Part shown: positions 25,798-34,356 of the stretch, piece after piece
How positions within the stretch are numbered: the stretch's first letter is position 1
How the letters are laid out: every line of letters begins with the position of its first letter
The notes under the pieces: generated by a model
Databases searched by the model: none
What the model was told of the DNA's origin: nothing
The model's input: only the letters and a program-made list of their open reading frames with translations
Translations under genes and position numbers: made by a program
Source of the DNA: Fimenecus sp964557975
Lineage (GTDB): Bacteria; Bacillota; Clostridia; Oscillospirales; Acutalibacteraceae
NCBI GenBank assembly: GCA_964557975.1
Contig: CAZLCG010000007.1
Location: 1 to 62,176, forward strand
Length of the DNA stretch: 62,176 nucleotides
Direction of reading: 5' to 3'

Positions 25798-26660
25798 TGA
25801 CAAACAGTCCTCATAAAAGTAATAATCGCATATAGCGACGCAAGCACGAACAGCCCGCTGTCGAAACGATCCATAACTCCGCCGTGACCGGGAAGAATAT
25901 TGCCGAAATCCTTAACGCCGAAATTACGCTTAATGACCGAAGCCGTAAGGTCGCCGCACATACCTATAATCGAAAGCAGCAGCGATATAATTATAACCTC
26001 GGCATAGCTAATCGTATGTACGGTGAAAAAGAAATTGTCAAAAACCGCAAATAAAATTACGTTGCTTAAAACTCCGCCGACAACGCCGCCGACAGCGCCC
26101 TCGACTGTTTTCTTGGGGCTTATGCTCGGGCACATTTTGTGTTTGCCCAAAAACCTGCCCGTGAAATACGCAAAGGTGTCTGTAAGCCACGCCGCGAACA
26201 GACCGAATAAAATAAAGAACAGGCCGTAATACTTATCGTAATATTCGGGATATGTACTGCTCATATCGTTGAGCATAATAAGCGTTGAGAACGCCCACGG
26301 CACAAACATTGTCGCAACCAAAACCGCCGCGACATCTTCAAATTTTGTGTTCTTGAAGTCCGTCAGCATCAGCATAAACAGCAAAACTGCATATATTACC
26401 GCAACCGAGGTTACGGGAATTACAACGCCTATGTCCGCAAGCTCCGCGCCGTATTCGTAATAAAACGGAACAAGCCCCGAAAACACAAGGCTTATATAAT
26501 ATATCGCCTTATTTTTAATGCCTATAACTTTTTCTATTTCCCTCGCCGCCGCAACGGTCAGGACCGCAATAACTATAACGAGCGCGGGCGTATTGCGAAG
26601 CGCTACAATACCTATTGCAAAAGCGGCGGCAAGCACGCCGAAAAAGGTTCTTTTAAGCAT
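25794..26660 (-). CDS. cdsA: Phosphatidate cytidylyltransferase
   Basis: A 288-residue membrane enzyme that makes CDP-diacylglycerol, with about eight hydrophobic helices. The C-terminal family signature is complete: SVIKRNFGVKDFGNILPGHG followed by GVMDRFDS. It starts 30 bases after uppS. Confidence 0.95.
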   Translation of the reverse strand: MLKRTFFGVLAAAFAIGIVALRNTPALVIVIAVLTVAAAREIEKVIGIKNKAIYYISLVFSGLVPFYYEYGAELADIGVVIPVTSVAVIYAVLLFMLMLTDFKNTKFEDVAAVLVATMFVPWAFSTLIMLNDMSSTYPEYYDKYYGLFFILFGLFAAWLTDTFAYFTGRFLGKHKMCPSISPKKTVEGAVGGVVGGVLSNVILFAVFDNFFFTVHTISYAEVIIISLLLSIIGMCGDLTASVIKRNFGVKDFGNILPGHGGVMDRFDSGLFVLASLYAIITFMRTVCQ

Positions 26661-26690
26661 AAAAATGCCTCCATATCCTTATATACTTTT

Positions 26691-27425
26691 TTACACACCG
26701 CCGAATCTTCTGTTTCGGTGTTCAAATGAACGCAGAGCCTCCACAAGGTTTTCCTCTGTAAAATCGGGCCAAAGAATATCCGAATACCAAAACTCCGAAT
26801 AGGCCGACTGCCAAAGCAGAAAGTTGGAAAGCCTGTATTCGCCGCTCGGGCGGATTATCAAATCAGGGTCGGGCATACCTGCCGTGTAAAGGCTGTCGGA
26901 AATCATATCCTCGTCAATGTCAGAGGGCTTGAGCCTGCCCTTTTTGACCTGCTCGGCAAGACTCCTTACGCCGTTTACGATCTCCTGCCTGCCGCCGTAG
27001 TTAACGGCAATATTAAGGTAAACCTTTGTCTTATCCGCAGTAATCCTCTCGCTGTATTTCATAGCGGTAAGAATATCCTTGGGCATTCCCCTTTTGTCGC
27101 CTATGAAATTTACCTGAATACCCTTTTCCTCATTCTCGGCCTTTCTGTCGTCAAGCTCTTTAAGGTATTCACGGAACAAATCCATAATAGCCGAGACCTC
27201 CTCGGGAGGTCTTTTCCAGTTTTCGGTTGAAAAGGCATAGAAGGTAAGGTATTTTATACCGAGGTCGCCGGCAAATTCACCTATTTTACGGAAGGTCTTT
27301 GCTCCCTCGATATGTCCTTTATACCGTGGGAGTCCCCTTTCCTTTGCCCACCTGCCGTTGCCGTCCATAATTACGCCGATGTGCTTCGGCAGGACGTCAA
27401 ACTTCGGTAAATTACTGTAATCCAT
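26691..27425 (-). CDS. uppS: Undecaprenyl diphosphate synthase (cis-prenyltransferase)
   Basis: A 244-residue enzyme that extends FPP to the C55 carrier for peptidoglycan. The catalytic aspartate is D21 in GVIMDGNGRWAKERG. The C-terminal RPSGEYRLSNFLLWQSAYSE binds the IPP phosphate. It has a strong GGAGGG site. It follows the frr terminator by about 100 bases, so it needs read-through or its own promoter. I could not find a convincing -35/-10 pair there. Confidence 0.96.
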   Translation of the reverse strand: MDYSNLPKFDVLPKHIGVIMDGNGRWAKERGLPRYKGHIEGAKTFRKIGEFAGDLGIKYLTFYAFSTENWKRPPEEVSAIMDLFREYLKELDDRKAENEEKGIQVNFIGDKRGMPKDILTAMKYSERITADKTKVYLNIAVNYGGRQEIVNGVRSLAEQVKKGRLKPSDIDEDMISDSLYTAGMPDPDLIIRPSGEYRLSNFLLWQSAYSEFWYSDILWPDFTEENLVEALRSFEHRNRRFGGV

Positions 27426-27530
27426 AATTCCCTCCGCGTGTCGTACGGTGAGATTTTTAACGATGCTTTAGCGGAAAGATACCGTTTTTAAACCGTGTCG
27501 GGTTCGATTTTTCTCACCTTAAACATTTCC

Positions 27531-27566
27531 GATAAAAGCAGAGCCTGAGCGTCAACTCGGCTCTGC
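27531..27566 (-). terminator. Terminator of pyrH-frr
   Basis: Perfect GCAGAGCC / GGCTCTGC stem (27538-27545, 27559-27566) with a 13-base loop. On the minus strand it is followed by TTTTATC. Confidence 0.8.
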
Positions 27567-27574
27567 ATGCTTTT

Positions 27575-28129
27575 TCAGATTTCCATTATGTCCTTTTCTT
27601 TTTGCTCGGCGAGCTTGTCAACCTCTTTAATGTATTTATCGGTAATGTCCTGCATTTCCTTCTCGCCGTCGCGTAAATCGTCCTCGGTTATGGTGCTGTC
27701 CTTTTTAAGCTTTTTAAGCTTTTCAATCGCGTCGCGGCGAATTGAACGAACCGCAACCTTAGCCTCCTCGGCGTATTTGCCCACATCCTTGGCAAGAAGC
27801 TTTCTTTTCTCCTCTGTAAGCGGAGGAAATGTAAGCCTGATAACCTTGCCGTCGTTCATAGGCGTAATGCCGAGGTCGGAAGCGTAAATAGCCTTTTCAA
27901 TAGGCTTTATCGTAGTAACGTCCCACGGCTGAATAACAAGGATTCTGCCCTCCGAGACCGATATTGCCGCCATCTGCTGGATAGGTGTGGGTACGCCGTA
28001 ATAGTCAACCTGAATTTTATCAAGCACGGCGGGCGAAGCTCTGCCCACACGCATTGAAGCGAACTCGTTATGGAGAGCCGTCAATGATTTTTCCATTTTT
28101 TCCTTTGATAAGTCAAATATCTCCTGCAT
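27575..28129 (-). CDS. frr: Ribosome recycling factor
   Basis: A 184-residue two-domain factor that, with EF-G, splits post-termination ribosomes. It has the family-typical MRVGRASPAVLDKIQVDYYG start of the helical bundle and the PPLTEEKRKLL hinge. It has a GGAGG site and lies about 40 bases after pyrH. Confidence 0.97.
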   Translation of the reverse strand: MQEIFDLSKEKMEKSLTALHNEFASMRVGRASPAVLDKIQVDYYGVPTPIQQMAAISVSEGRILVIQPWDVTTIKPIEKAIYASDLGITPMNDGKVIRLTFPPLTEEKRKLLAKDVGKYAEEAKVAVRSIRRDAIEKLKKLKKDSTITEDDLRDGEKEMQDITDKYIKEVDKLAEQKEKDIMEI

Positions 28130-28170
28130 AATTATACCTCCTGATACTGTAATAAATATTTCTGCTTTTA

Positions 28171-28875
28171 TTATTTAACTATTGTGCCTATGTTTTCTCC
28201 GTTAACCGCCCTTAAAATATTTTCGGGGTCGGAAAGGTTGAAAACAAGAATGGGGATACCGTTATCCCTGCAAAGCGAAGCCGCCGTCGCGTCCATAACC
28301 GCAAGCCCTTTGCTCAGAACCTCGGTATGCGAAAGCGTGTCGTACTTAACCGCGTCGCCGAATTTATTCGGGTCTTTATCGTAAACGCCGTCGACATTCG
28401 TTGCCTTAAAGATGATGTCCGCATTTATCTCAGCCGCGCGAAGCGCCGCCGCGGTATCGGTTGAGAAGAACGGGTTGCCCGTACCGCAGCCGAAAATAAC
28501 AACTCTGCCCTTTTCAAGATGCCTTATAGCCCTGCTTCGGATATAGGGCTCGGCGACCTGCCGCATTTCAACGGCGGTCTGGACCCTTACGTCAACGCCC
28601 AACTGCTCAAGCGAGTCGGCAAGCGCCAGCGAGTTCATAGCGGTTGCGAGCATACCGATATGGTCGGCTCTTGTTCTGTCCATATCGCCGCTCGACCTGC
28701 CCCGCCAAAAATTTCCGCCGCCTACGACAAGGCCTATCTGCACGCCCGTATCGGCGCACGCCTTAACCCATTTGCAAACTGAATTTACGGTATCAAAATC
28801 GAAGCCGTGACCTTTGTCGCCGGCAAGAACCTCGCCGCTTAATTTAAGCAGTATTCTCTTATAAACAGGCGCCAT
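28171..28875 (-). CDS. pyrH: UMP kinase
   Basis: A 234-residue amino-acid-kinase-fold enzyme (UMP to UDP). KRILLKLSGE, the VVGGGNFWRG loop and the DNGIPILVFNL C-terminal strand are typical. ATG 28875 with GGAGG seven bases upstream is preferred over the longer frame to 28905. rpsB-tsf, which often precede it, are not here; instead it has its own promoter. Confidence 0.96.
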   Translation of the reverse strand: MAPVYKRILLKLSGEVLAGDKGHGFDFDTVNSVCKWVKACADTGVQIGLVVGGGNFWRGRSSGDMDRTRADHIGMLATAMNSLALADSLEQLGVDVRVQTAVEMRQVAEPYIRSRAIRHLEKGRVVIFGCGTGNPFFSTDTAAALRAAEINADIIFKATNVDGVYDKDPNKFGDAVKYDTLSHTEVLSKGLAVMDATAASLCRDNGIPILVFNLSDPENILRAVNGENIGTIVK

Positions 28876-28921
28876 ATTTTTACCTCCGAAACGGAATTTA
28901 ATCACAAAAAACTATGAATAT

Positions 28922-28950
28922 ATTTTATCTTAAATCCTTCCTTATGTAAA
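28922..28950 (-). promoter_or_regulatory. Promoter of pyrH-frr
   Basis: Minus strand: TTTACA (28945-28950), a 17-base spacer, TAAAAT (28922-28927), about 47 bases before the pyrH ATG. Confidence 0.6.
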
Positions 28951-29006
28951 GACATATTTTGTAAACAAAAAACATTTTGAAAAATCGGCGGACATTTTTT
29001 GCCGTG

Positions 29007-29035
29007 TTGACTTGCGCAAAAAATAATAATATAAT
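29007..29035 (+). promoter_or_regulatory. Promoter of the kinase-GH35 operon
   Basis: TTGACT (29007-29012), a 17-base spacer and a perfect TATAAT (29030-29035), 38 bases before the ATG. It is divergent from the pyrH promoter. Confidence 0.8.
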
Positions 29036-29073
29036 TAAATCCGCTACAATTAAATATGAAAGGGAATTGAGAA

Positions 29074-30186
29074 ATGCCGTTACCGTTTAATATTGATTTT
29101 ATACTGTCCAATTTCAGCTTCGGCGGCGAATACGAAGGGTACGAAACTAAGAATGACGGTCATATAAACTCTACATATGTTCTGCGCTTTAAATGTCCCG
29201 ACGGCAAAAAGCTGTCATACACGGTTCAGAAAATCAACACATACGTTTTTAAAAAACCCGACGAGCTTATGGAGAACATCTCGGGCGTTACGTCCTATCT
29301 TAAAAAGGTGATCGCGGCAAACGGCGGAAATCCCGACAGGGAAACGCTGAATTTTTTAAAGACAAAGGACGGCAAAGATTATTGCACCGACAGTGACGGC
29401 TGCTGCTGGAGAGCCTATTATTACATTGACGGCGTATATACCTGCAACATTATAAACAGCGCTCAGGTTTTCCGTAATGCGGGAAAGGCGTTCGGAAAGT
29501 TCCAAAATCAGCTTGCCGATTATCCGATTGAAACTCTTTATGAAACAATACCCGATTTCCACAACACATATTCAAGGTTTACGGATTTTAAAAAGGCTGT
29601 TTCAGATAATATTTCGGGCAGAGCCGAGAATGTAAAGGAAGAAACACGCTTTGTTTTCAGCCGCGAGGATGACACAAAGGTTCTGTTAAGGCTCTGCGGC
29701 GAGGGCAGGCTGCCTGTAAGAGTGACCCACAACGACACAAAGCTTAATAACATTCTTTTTGACGAAAAAACCGACGAGGGGCTGTGCATTATAGACCTTG
29801 ACACGGTTATGCCGGGGCTTTCGCTTTACGACTTCGGCGACAGCATCCGCTTCGGCGCAAACACAGCAAGCGAGGATGAAAGGGACGTTTCAAAGGTTTC
29901 GCTTGATTTGAATTTGTACAGAGCATACGTTGAAGGCTATCTTTCAAGCGCAAAGGACAGCCTCACCGAATGTGAAATCGAATACCTGCCTTTTTCCGCA
30001 AAGCTTATGACGCTTGAATGCGGTATGAGATTTCTCACGGACTATTTAAACGGCGACGTTTATTTTAAAACAGAATATCCCGAGCATAATCTCGTCCGCT
30101 GCCGCACTCAATTCAGGCTGGTTGAGGATATTGAAAATAAAATGGATGAGATGAAAAAAATAACGGTCAACGCCGCGAAAGGATGA
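29074..30186 (+). CDS. N-acetylhexosamine 1-kinase-like phosphotransferase
   Basis: A 370-residue kinase of the aminoglycoside phosphotransferase/choline-kinase fold, closest in pattern to NahK of the bifidobacterial lacto-N-biose pathway, which phosphorylates GlcNAc or GalNAc at C1. The GHINSTY glycine loop is at 29-35, the catalytic THNDTKLNNILFD at 218-230 (base D221) and the magnesium-binding CIIDLDTVMPG at 238-248. It shares an operon with a GH35 beta-galactosidase that starts six bases after its stop. The pair would suit degradation of Gal-beta-HexNAc units of host glycans. The exact sugar is inferred. Confidence 0.8.
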   Translation: MPLPFNIDFILSNFSFGGEYEGYETKNDGHINSTYVLRFKCPDGKKLSYTVQKINTYVFKKPDELMENISGVTSYLKKVIAANGGNPDRETLNFLKTKDGKDYCTDSDGCCWRAYYYIDGVYTCNIINSAQVFRNAGKAFGKFQNQLADYPIETLYETIPDFHNTYSRFTDFKKAVSDNISGRAENVKEETRFVFSREDDTKVLLRLCGEGRLPVRVTHNDTKLNNILFDEKTDEGLCIIDLDTVMPGLSLYDFGDSIRFGANTASEDERDVSKVSLDLNLYRAYVEGYLSSAKDSLTECEIEYLPFSAKLMTLECGMRFLTDYLNGDVYFKTEYPEHNLVRCRTQFRLVEDIENKMDEMKKITVNAAKG

Positions 30187-30192
30187 AAAAAT

Positions 30193-31923
30193 ATGCTTGA
30201 AATAAAAGGAAACGACTTTTATCTTGACGGCAATAAATTTAATATATATTCGGGAGCGGTACACTATTTCAGAAGCTTTCCCGATTGCTGGGAGGATGTG
30301 CTTACCAAGCTGAAGCTCTGCGGCTTTAATACGGTTGAAACCTACGTCTGCTGGAATCTTCACGAAAAGCGGGAGGAGGAATTTGATTTCGGCGGTTCCC
30401 TTGACATTGTAAGGTTTCTTGAAACGGCAAAAAAGGTCGGTCTTTACGCAATAGTAAGACCCGGACCTTATATCTGCGCCGAGTGGGATTTCGGCGGGCT
30501 GCCTTCATGGCTTTTAAAGGATAAAAATATGCGAATCCGCTGTATGTACCCTCCTTACATAAAAGCGGTCGAGCGCTTTTACAGAGAGCTTTTCAAAAGG
30601 CTTCTTCCGCTTATGTATTCAAACGGCGGCAACATAATCGCAATGCAGGTTGAAAACGAATACGGAAGCTACGGAAACGATAAAGAGTATTTAAGCTTTA
30701 TTAAAAACCTTATGCTTGACTGCGGCTTTAAAGAACTGCTTTTCACCTCGGACGGCGCCGAGGACGATATGCTCTCGGGCGGAACTCTGCCCGAGGTTTT
30801 CAAGGTCGCGAATTTCGGCTCACGCGCCGAAGGCGCTTTTAAAACGCTCAGAAAATATCAGCCGAAAGGACCGCTTATGTGCGGTGAATTTTGGAACGGC
30901 TGGTTTGACGGGTGGGGAAATGAAATTCACCACTCAAGAAAGCCCGACGAGGTAGTCGCGGAGCTTAAAGAGATGCTGCGGCTAAACGCGAGCTTCAGCT
31001 TTTATATGTTTTACGGCGGAACTAATTTCGGCTTTAACTCGGGCGCTAACTTTTACGGTGAATTTCAGCCGACGGTTACAAGCTATGATGACGACGCTCT
31101 TTTAAACGAGTGGGGAGGCTATACCGAAAAATACCATGCGGTGAGAAAGGCGCTTCTTGAGCATCGGGGAATTAAGCCCGAGCCGCTTCCCGCAGAGCCT
31201 CGGCTTCAAAATATAGGAAAGGTCGAGCTTAACCGCTTCGCGTCTTTCCTCGGCAATGCGGGCAAAATAGGCGTAAAGGTGAAAAGCATTACACCCGAAG
31301 GTATGGAATATTTCTCACAGCACAGCGGATTTATCCTGTACAGCCATAGCTTAAACGGGAATTATTCGGGCAGGCTTTATATCGACGGGCTTTGCGACAG
31401 GGCGCATATATTTATAAACGGCGATCTTAAAGGGATTATTTACAGAAACGATAAAGAGCAGTTCATAAATTTAGAGCCGTTAACGGGTGAAAACCGTATA
31501 GACATACTTGTTGAGGATATGGGCAGGATAAATTACGGCGCTTTTATGCTTGAAAGAAAGGGCGCGGAGCGCATAAGAATTAACAACCAGCAGTTGTTTA
31601 ATTGGGATATAACCCTGCTGCCGCTTGACAACATTGAAAAGCTCGATTTTTCGGCGCGGAATACGGACTGTCCCGTATTTATGAAGGGCGTCTTTCGGGC
31701 GGAGCCGCAAAAAAGCTGCTTCGTGCATCTTGACGGATTTACAAAGGGCTATGTTTTCGTAAACGGCTTCAATCTCGGCAGATATTGGAAAATCGGACCT
31801 CAAAAATCACTTTACATTCCGAACGCCGTTTTAAAAGAGGAGAACGAAATCGTTGTTTTGGAGCTTGACGGAGCGTCGGCAAACACGGTTTCAATTCTTG
31901 ATGTTCACGATATAGGTCTTTAA
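30193..31923 (+). CDS. GH35 beta-galactosidase
   Basis: A 576-residue glycoside hydrolase family 35 enzyme without a signal peptide, hence probably cytoplasmic. The TIM barrel has the GH35 signature GPYICAEWDFGGLPSWLL (91-108), acid/base E156 in QVENEYG and nucleophile E232 in CGEFWNGW. C-terminal jelly-roll domains follow and include FVNGFNLGRYWKIGPQKSLY. It removes terminal beta-galactose, often beta-1,3 in this family. With the upstream sugar-1-kinase it suggests that imported galactosyl-HexNAc disaccharides are hydrolysed and the HexNAc phosphorylated. Strong terminator downstream. Confidence 0.93.
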   Translation: MLEIKGNDFYLDGNKFNIYSGAVHYFRSFPDCWEDVLTKLKLCGFNTVETYVCWNLHEKREEEFDFGGSLDIVRFLETAKKVGLYAIVRPGPYICAEWDFGGLPSWLLKDKNMRIRCMYPPYIKAVERFYRELFKRLLPLMYSNGGNIIAMQVENEYGSYGNDKEYLSFIKNLMLDCGFKELLFTSDGAEDDMLSGGTLPEVFKVANFGSRAEGAFKTLRKYQPKGPLMCGEFWNGWFDGWGNEIHHSRKPDEVVAELKEMLRLNASFSFYMFYGGTNFGFNSGANFYGEFQPTVTSYDDDALLNEWGGYTEKYHAVRKALLEHRGIKPEPLPAEPRLQNIGKVELNRFASFLGNAGKIGVKVKSITPEGMEYFSQHSGFILYSHSLNGNYSGRLYIDGLCDRAHIFINGDLKGIIYRNDKEQFINLEPLTGENRIDILVEDMGRINYGAFMLERKGAERIRINNQQLFNWDITLLPLDNIEKLDFSARNTDCPVFMKGVFRAEPQKSCFVHLDGFTKGYVFVNGFNLGRYWKIGPQKSLYIPNAVLKEENEIVVLELDGASANTVSILDVHDIGL

Positions 31924-31939
31924 AAAGGCATAAATAAAA

Positions 31940-31984
31940 GCCGAACGGCAGGAAGCGCGCCTGCCGCTTGGCTTCTGTTTTTTT
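31940..31984 (+). terminator. Terminator of the kinase-GH35 operon
   Basis: A 13-base stem between 31940-31952 and 31960-31972 (two imperfect pairs) with a GC-rich top, then a seven-T run at 31978-31984. Confidence 0.88.
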
Positions 31985-32004
31985 CGGCTTTAATTTTTTA
32001 TCGC

Positions 32005-32104
32005 CCTGACGGCAGACGCGTATGCCGTCAGGCAGATCGTCCTTGTCCGCTTGATAAGGAACGACGAAGTCGAAAACAAGCGAACAGCCTCAGTGGCTGT
32101 CATC
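32005..32104. other. Structured gene-free segment between two converging terminators
   Basis: A perfect 10-base inverted repeat CCTGACGGCA / TGCCGTCAGG (32005-32014, 32023-32032) is followed by CGCTTG...CAAGCG and by CAGCC / GGCTG. No ribosome site or plausible frame was seen. It lies between terminators at 31984 (+) and 32124 (-). It may be a small RNA, a palindromic repeat or plain spacer. Confidence 0.35.
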
Positions 32105-32123
32105 GCAATTTGATAACCGCGAA

Positions 32124-32162
32124 TAAAAATGCTTCCGCTCCTTCGAAAGAAGTGGCGGAAGC
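32124..32162 (-). terminator. Terminator of the secreted-protein gene
   Basis: GCTTCCGC / GCGGAAGC stem (32131-32138, 32155-32162) with further inner CTTC / GAAG pairing. On the minus strand it is followed by ATTTTTATT. Confidence 0.85.
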
Positions 32163-32227
32163 AAACTGAAAGGGTACAGATATTGTCAACATTTTTTGAT
32201 ATTATATTTTTAATTATGAAATTCATA

Positions 32228-33031
32228 TTATCTGATAAATGCGAAATATGAACTGATTCCGCGTGAGTCAGACAGCGCACCCGCATTAACCGACACGCCC
32301 AGCCCTGCAACAGAAAAAGATAAACCCAATCCTAACGGATTCCTGTTATGGACATAATTTAAATTTATATTTGTTCGGTTAGATTCAGCGACACTTGTGG
32401 AATTGTACATAGGAGAGGTAGGAATTAACAAAACCATCATTCCTCCGCCGACATAACTGTAAGATAGAGATAATTGAGTAAAATGCCCTAAACCGCCTTG
32501 ATTGCTTTCAGACATATCTGTATATTCTTTGGTAATGGTAAATTCCTGCGATTGCGATTTTTTGCCTAAGTCCTGCGCGTAGAATGATCCCAAAAGGAAA
32601 ATGCTTGCGTCCCAGTTGACTGTAACAGCATCCTTGTTTCTGATTACCGGCTTTTCATCCTCCCATTCCCATAATGTCGAATACAAACATCCTGTAATTT
32701 GGTCAGTTCCTTTTTGGTTAATTACGCTTGCTGTAACCGTAAATTTCAAGGAAGAAGATTCAATTGTTCCCAATAGATTTACTCCATTCAAAATCCCGCC
32801 ATCGTCAAGATAATAGACTTCTTCCTTAACCTCTGTAACCACATTATCCCCAATTGTGTTATACATTTTCAAAAGCATTTCTTTGGGCAACGAATTTAAG
32901 AAACCTTCAGAGTATCCGCACCGCAGTAAAAACTCATACGGTGATTCCTGTGCGGCAGATACAGGAAATACCGACAGGCACAGCAGTGTCAGTACGCAGA
33001 CACAGGCAAGAATTTTTTTGATTTTTTTCAT
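32228..33031 (-). CDS. Secreted protein of unknown function, probable sigma-regulon target
   Basis: A 267-residue protein with a clear signal peptide (KKIKK, hydrophobic core, VSA-A cleavage near residue 27). The mature part starts with a short helical region, then looks beta-rich with alternating polar and non-polar residues. The last 45 residues are Gly/Ser/Val-rich (GLGLSFSVAGLGVSVNAG), like strands that might pack in or on a membrane. There is no cysteine pattern, sortase motif or enzyme motif that I recognise. Its promoter matches that of the ECF sigma operon just upstream, so it is probably under that sigma factor. Confidence 0.8.
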   Translation of the reverse strand: MKKIKKILACVCVLTLLCLSVFPVSAAQESPYEFLLRCGYSEGFLNSLPKEMLLKMYNTIGDNVVTEVKEEVYYLDDGGILNGVNLLGTIESSSLKFTVTASVINQKGTDQITGCLYSTLWEWEDEKPVIRNKDAVTVNWDASIFLLGSFYAQDLGKKSQSQEFTITKEYTDMSESNQGGLGHFTQLSLSYSYVGGGMMVLLIPTSPMYNSTSVAESNRTNINLNYVHNRNPLGLGLSFSVAGLGVSVNAGALSDSRGISSYFAFIR

Positions 33032-33057
33032 TTTTCATCTTCCTTTTTAATAGAATT

Positions 33058-33080
33058 TATATACAAATTATTTGTATATA
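33058..33080. repeat. AT-rich inverted repeat in the 5' leader of the secreted gene
   Basis: A perfect 10-base inverted repeat TATATACAAA / TTTGTATATA with a 3-base loop, starting a few bases downstream of the -10 box of the promoter at 33084-33112. It could be an operator, an RNA hairpin or chance AT-richness. Confidence 0.45.
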
Positions 33081-33083
33081 TAT

Positions 33084-33112
33084 TATCCGTGTAAAATTGA
33101 CAAAAATGAACC
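33084..33112 (-). promoter_or_regulatory. ECF-type promoter of the secreted-protein gene
   Basis: Minus strand: GGTTCA (33107-33112) with a following T tract, a 17-base spacer, CGGATA (33084-33089). Sequence and spacing are the same as in the element at 34357-34385 before the sigma gene. It is not a normal sigma-A promoter. Confidence 0.65.
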
Positions 33113-33123
33113 AAAAATTTGGA

Positions 33124-33780
33124 TTATTTTACATCTCTTGCAATCTTCAGCAATTCTTCCTGTGAAAGAGAACTGTTGGACACTAAAATCATATATGCAT
33201 ATCCGTTATTATCCCAAAAAACACTTGTGATATTTTCTGTAGCTTTTTCTTCGATAAAAACATAATTTATTCCGCTGTCCTCAATCCTCATAAAGTTTTC
33301 TCTACGTTTATCGACAGAAAATTGAAGATCTTCAATAAACTTAACCAGTAAAAAGTACTGTTCACCGTTTGAAAACTTCACTTCACATTCAGGATATTGT
33401 ATACCGACCATAATGTCCTTAAACCTAAATTCCCTGTCAACCTCTTTAAATCCCTCGGGAATATATCCGTATTCTATATCATCTACGCTTTTCTGCCCGG
33501 CATTATCGATCATAAAATTATAGGTATTAGGAGATAAAACATCTAAATTAAACTGCTTCGACTTGACCGTAGCAAAAGCCGTAACGCTCAAAAGTAAAAC
33601 TATCGCCGCAACAAGAAGGATACACAGTTTCTTTGAGCCGAAACGGGTATTGCCCTTACCCTTTGAAATATCCTTTATTCTTTTAATGTGTTCCTTTGAA
33701 TATTCGGGTTCAATATTAAGGTCAATTTTGTTAACCCAATCCTCGCACGCTTTTAAGCACGCGTTTTCAAAATTACTCAT
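33124..33780 (-). CDS. Probable membrane anti-sigma factor (DUF4367-like)
   Basis: A 218-residue single-pass protein. The cytoplasmic part (1-49) begins with a helix carrying two cysteines and many charges. One membrane helix lies at about 51-71. An extracellular domain of about 147 residues follows, with the DUF4367-type pattern GYIPEGFKEVDRE...Y and a late segment containing FWDNNGYAYMILVS. Such proteins lie directly after ECF sigma genes and are thought to hold the sigma at the membrane. It overlaps the end of the sigma gene by four bases. RseP-type cleavage of it is possible but not shown. Confidence 0.8.
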   Translation of the reverse strand: MSNFENACLKACEDWVNKIDLNIEPEYSKEHIKRIKDISKGKGNTRFGSKKLCILLVAAIVLLLSVTAFATVKSKQFNLDVLSPNTYNFMIDNAGQKSVDDIEYGYIPEGFKEVDREFRFKDIMVGIQYPECEVKFSNGEQYFLLVKFIEDLQFSVDKRRENFMRIEDSGINYVFIEEKATENITSVFWDNNGYAYMILVSNSSLSQEELLKIARDVK

Positions 33781-34289
33781 TTATTTCCCTCCAAACTCGT
33801 TTTAAGCCGTTTCAAGGCGGTGTTAATCACCCTGCCCGCATAAGAAGCGGATACGCCGTACATTCTTGCAATTTCGACATTGGAAAAGCCGTAAATAAAT
33901 TTAAGAAAAATAAATGTCTGCTCCTTTTCGCCGAGTTTTTTAATTTCCTCGGTAAGCTCCGATGTCTCGAACGAATCGAAATACGATATATCGACGGGGT
34001 CGATATTATCGATATACTCGAAATTATCCTCCTTACGGATACCGTCAATCGCCTTTCCACGCGCGATTGTACATATTAAATTACGCCTGTGGTCCTCGTC
34101 GATTCGCAGAAAACAGTCTATTTTCTTTGCAACCGTCAGAAAAGTTTCCTGAACACATTCCTCCGCCAGACTGTGATTGTTAAGCTTGCCGATTGCCAAG
34201 GAGTATACAAGCTTATTGTATTTTTCATAAAGCTCGCGGAATAAGTCTTCGCTTTCCCTGCTGTCGGATTTGTCAAACGTGTATAACAC
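33777..34289 (-). CDS. ECF-type RNA polymerase sigma factor
   Basis: A sigma-70 family factor of 170 residues with region 2 (LFRELYEKYNKLVYSLA ... AEECVQETFLTV) and region 4 (LGEKEQTFIFLKFIYGFSNVEIARMYGVS ... ALKRL). The frame is open to 34316, but AAAGGAGG lies six bases before GTG 34289, which decides the start. The downstream partner is a membrane anti-sigma. The same unusual promoter precedes this gene and the secreted protein gene, so the factor probably activates its own operon. Confidence 0.9.
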   Translation of the reverse strand: MLYTFDKSDSRESEDLFRELYEKYNKLVYSLAIGKLNNHSLAEECVQETFLTVAKKIDCFLRIDEDHRRNLICTIARGKAIDGIRKEDNFEYIDNIDPVDISYFDSFETSELTEEIKKLGEKEQTFIFLKFIYGFSNVEIARMYGVSASYAGRVINTALKRLKTSLEGNK

Positions 34290-34356
34290 CGTACGCCTCC
34301 TTTCGTATTCGGTCAAATAAAGAATATCAATGAGCTCATTTCATATTCTATCTATA

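Noticed and set aside
31990..32310. Minus-strand 106-residue frame
   Set aside because: It runs through the terminator and the end of the secreted gene, has no ribosome site and encodes no recognisable protein.
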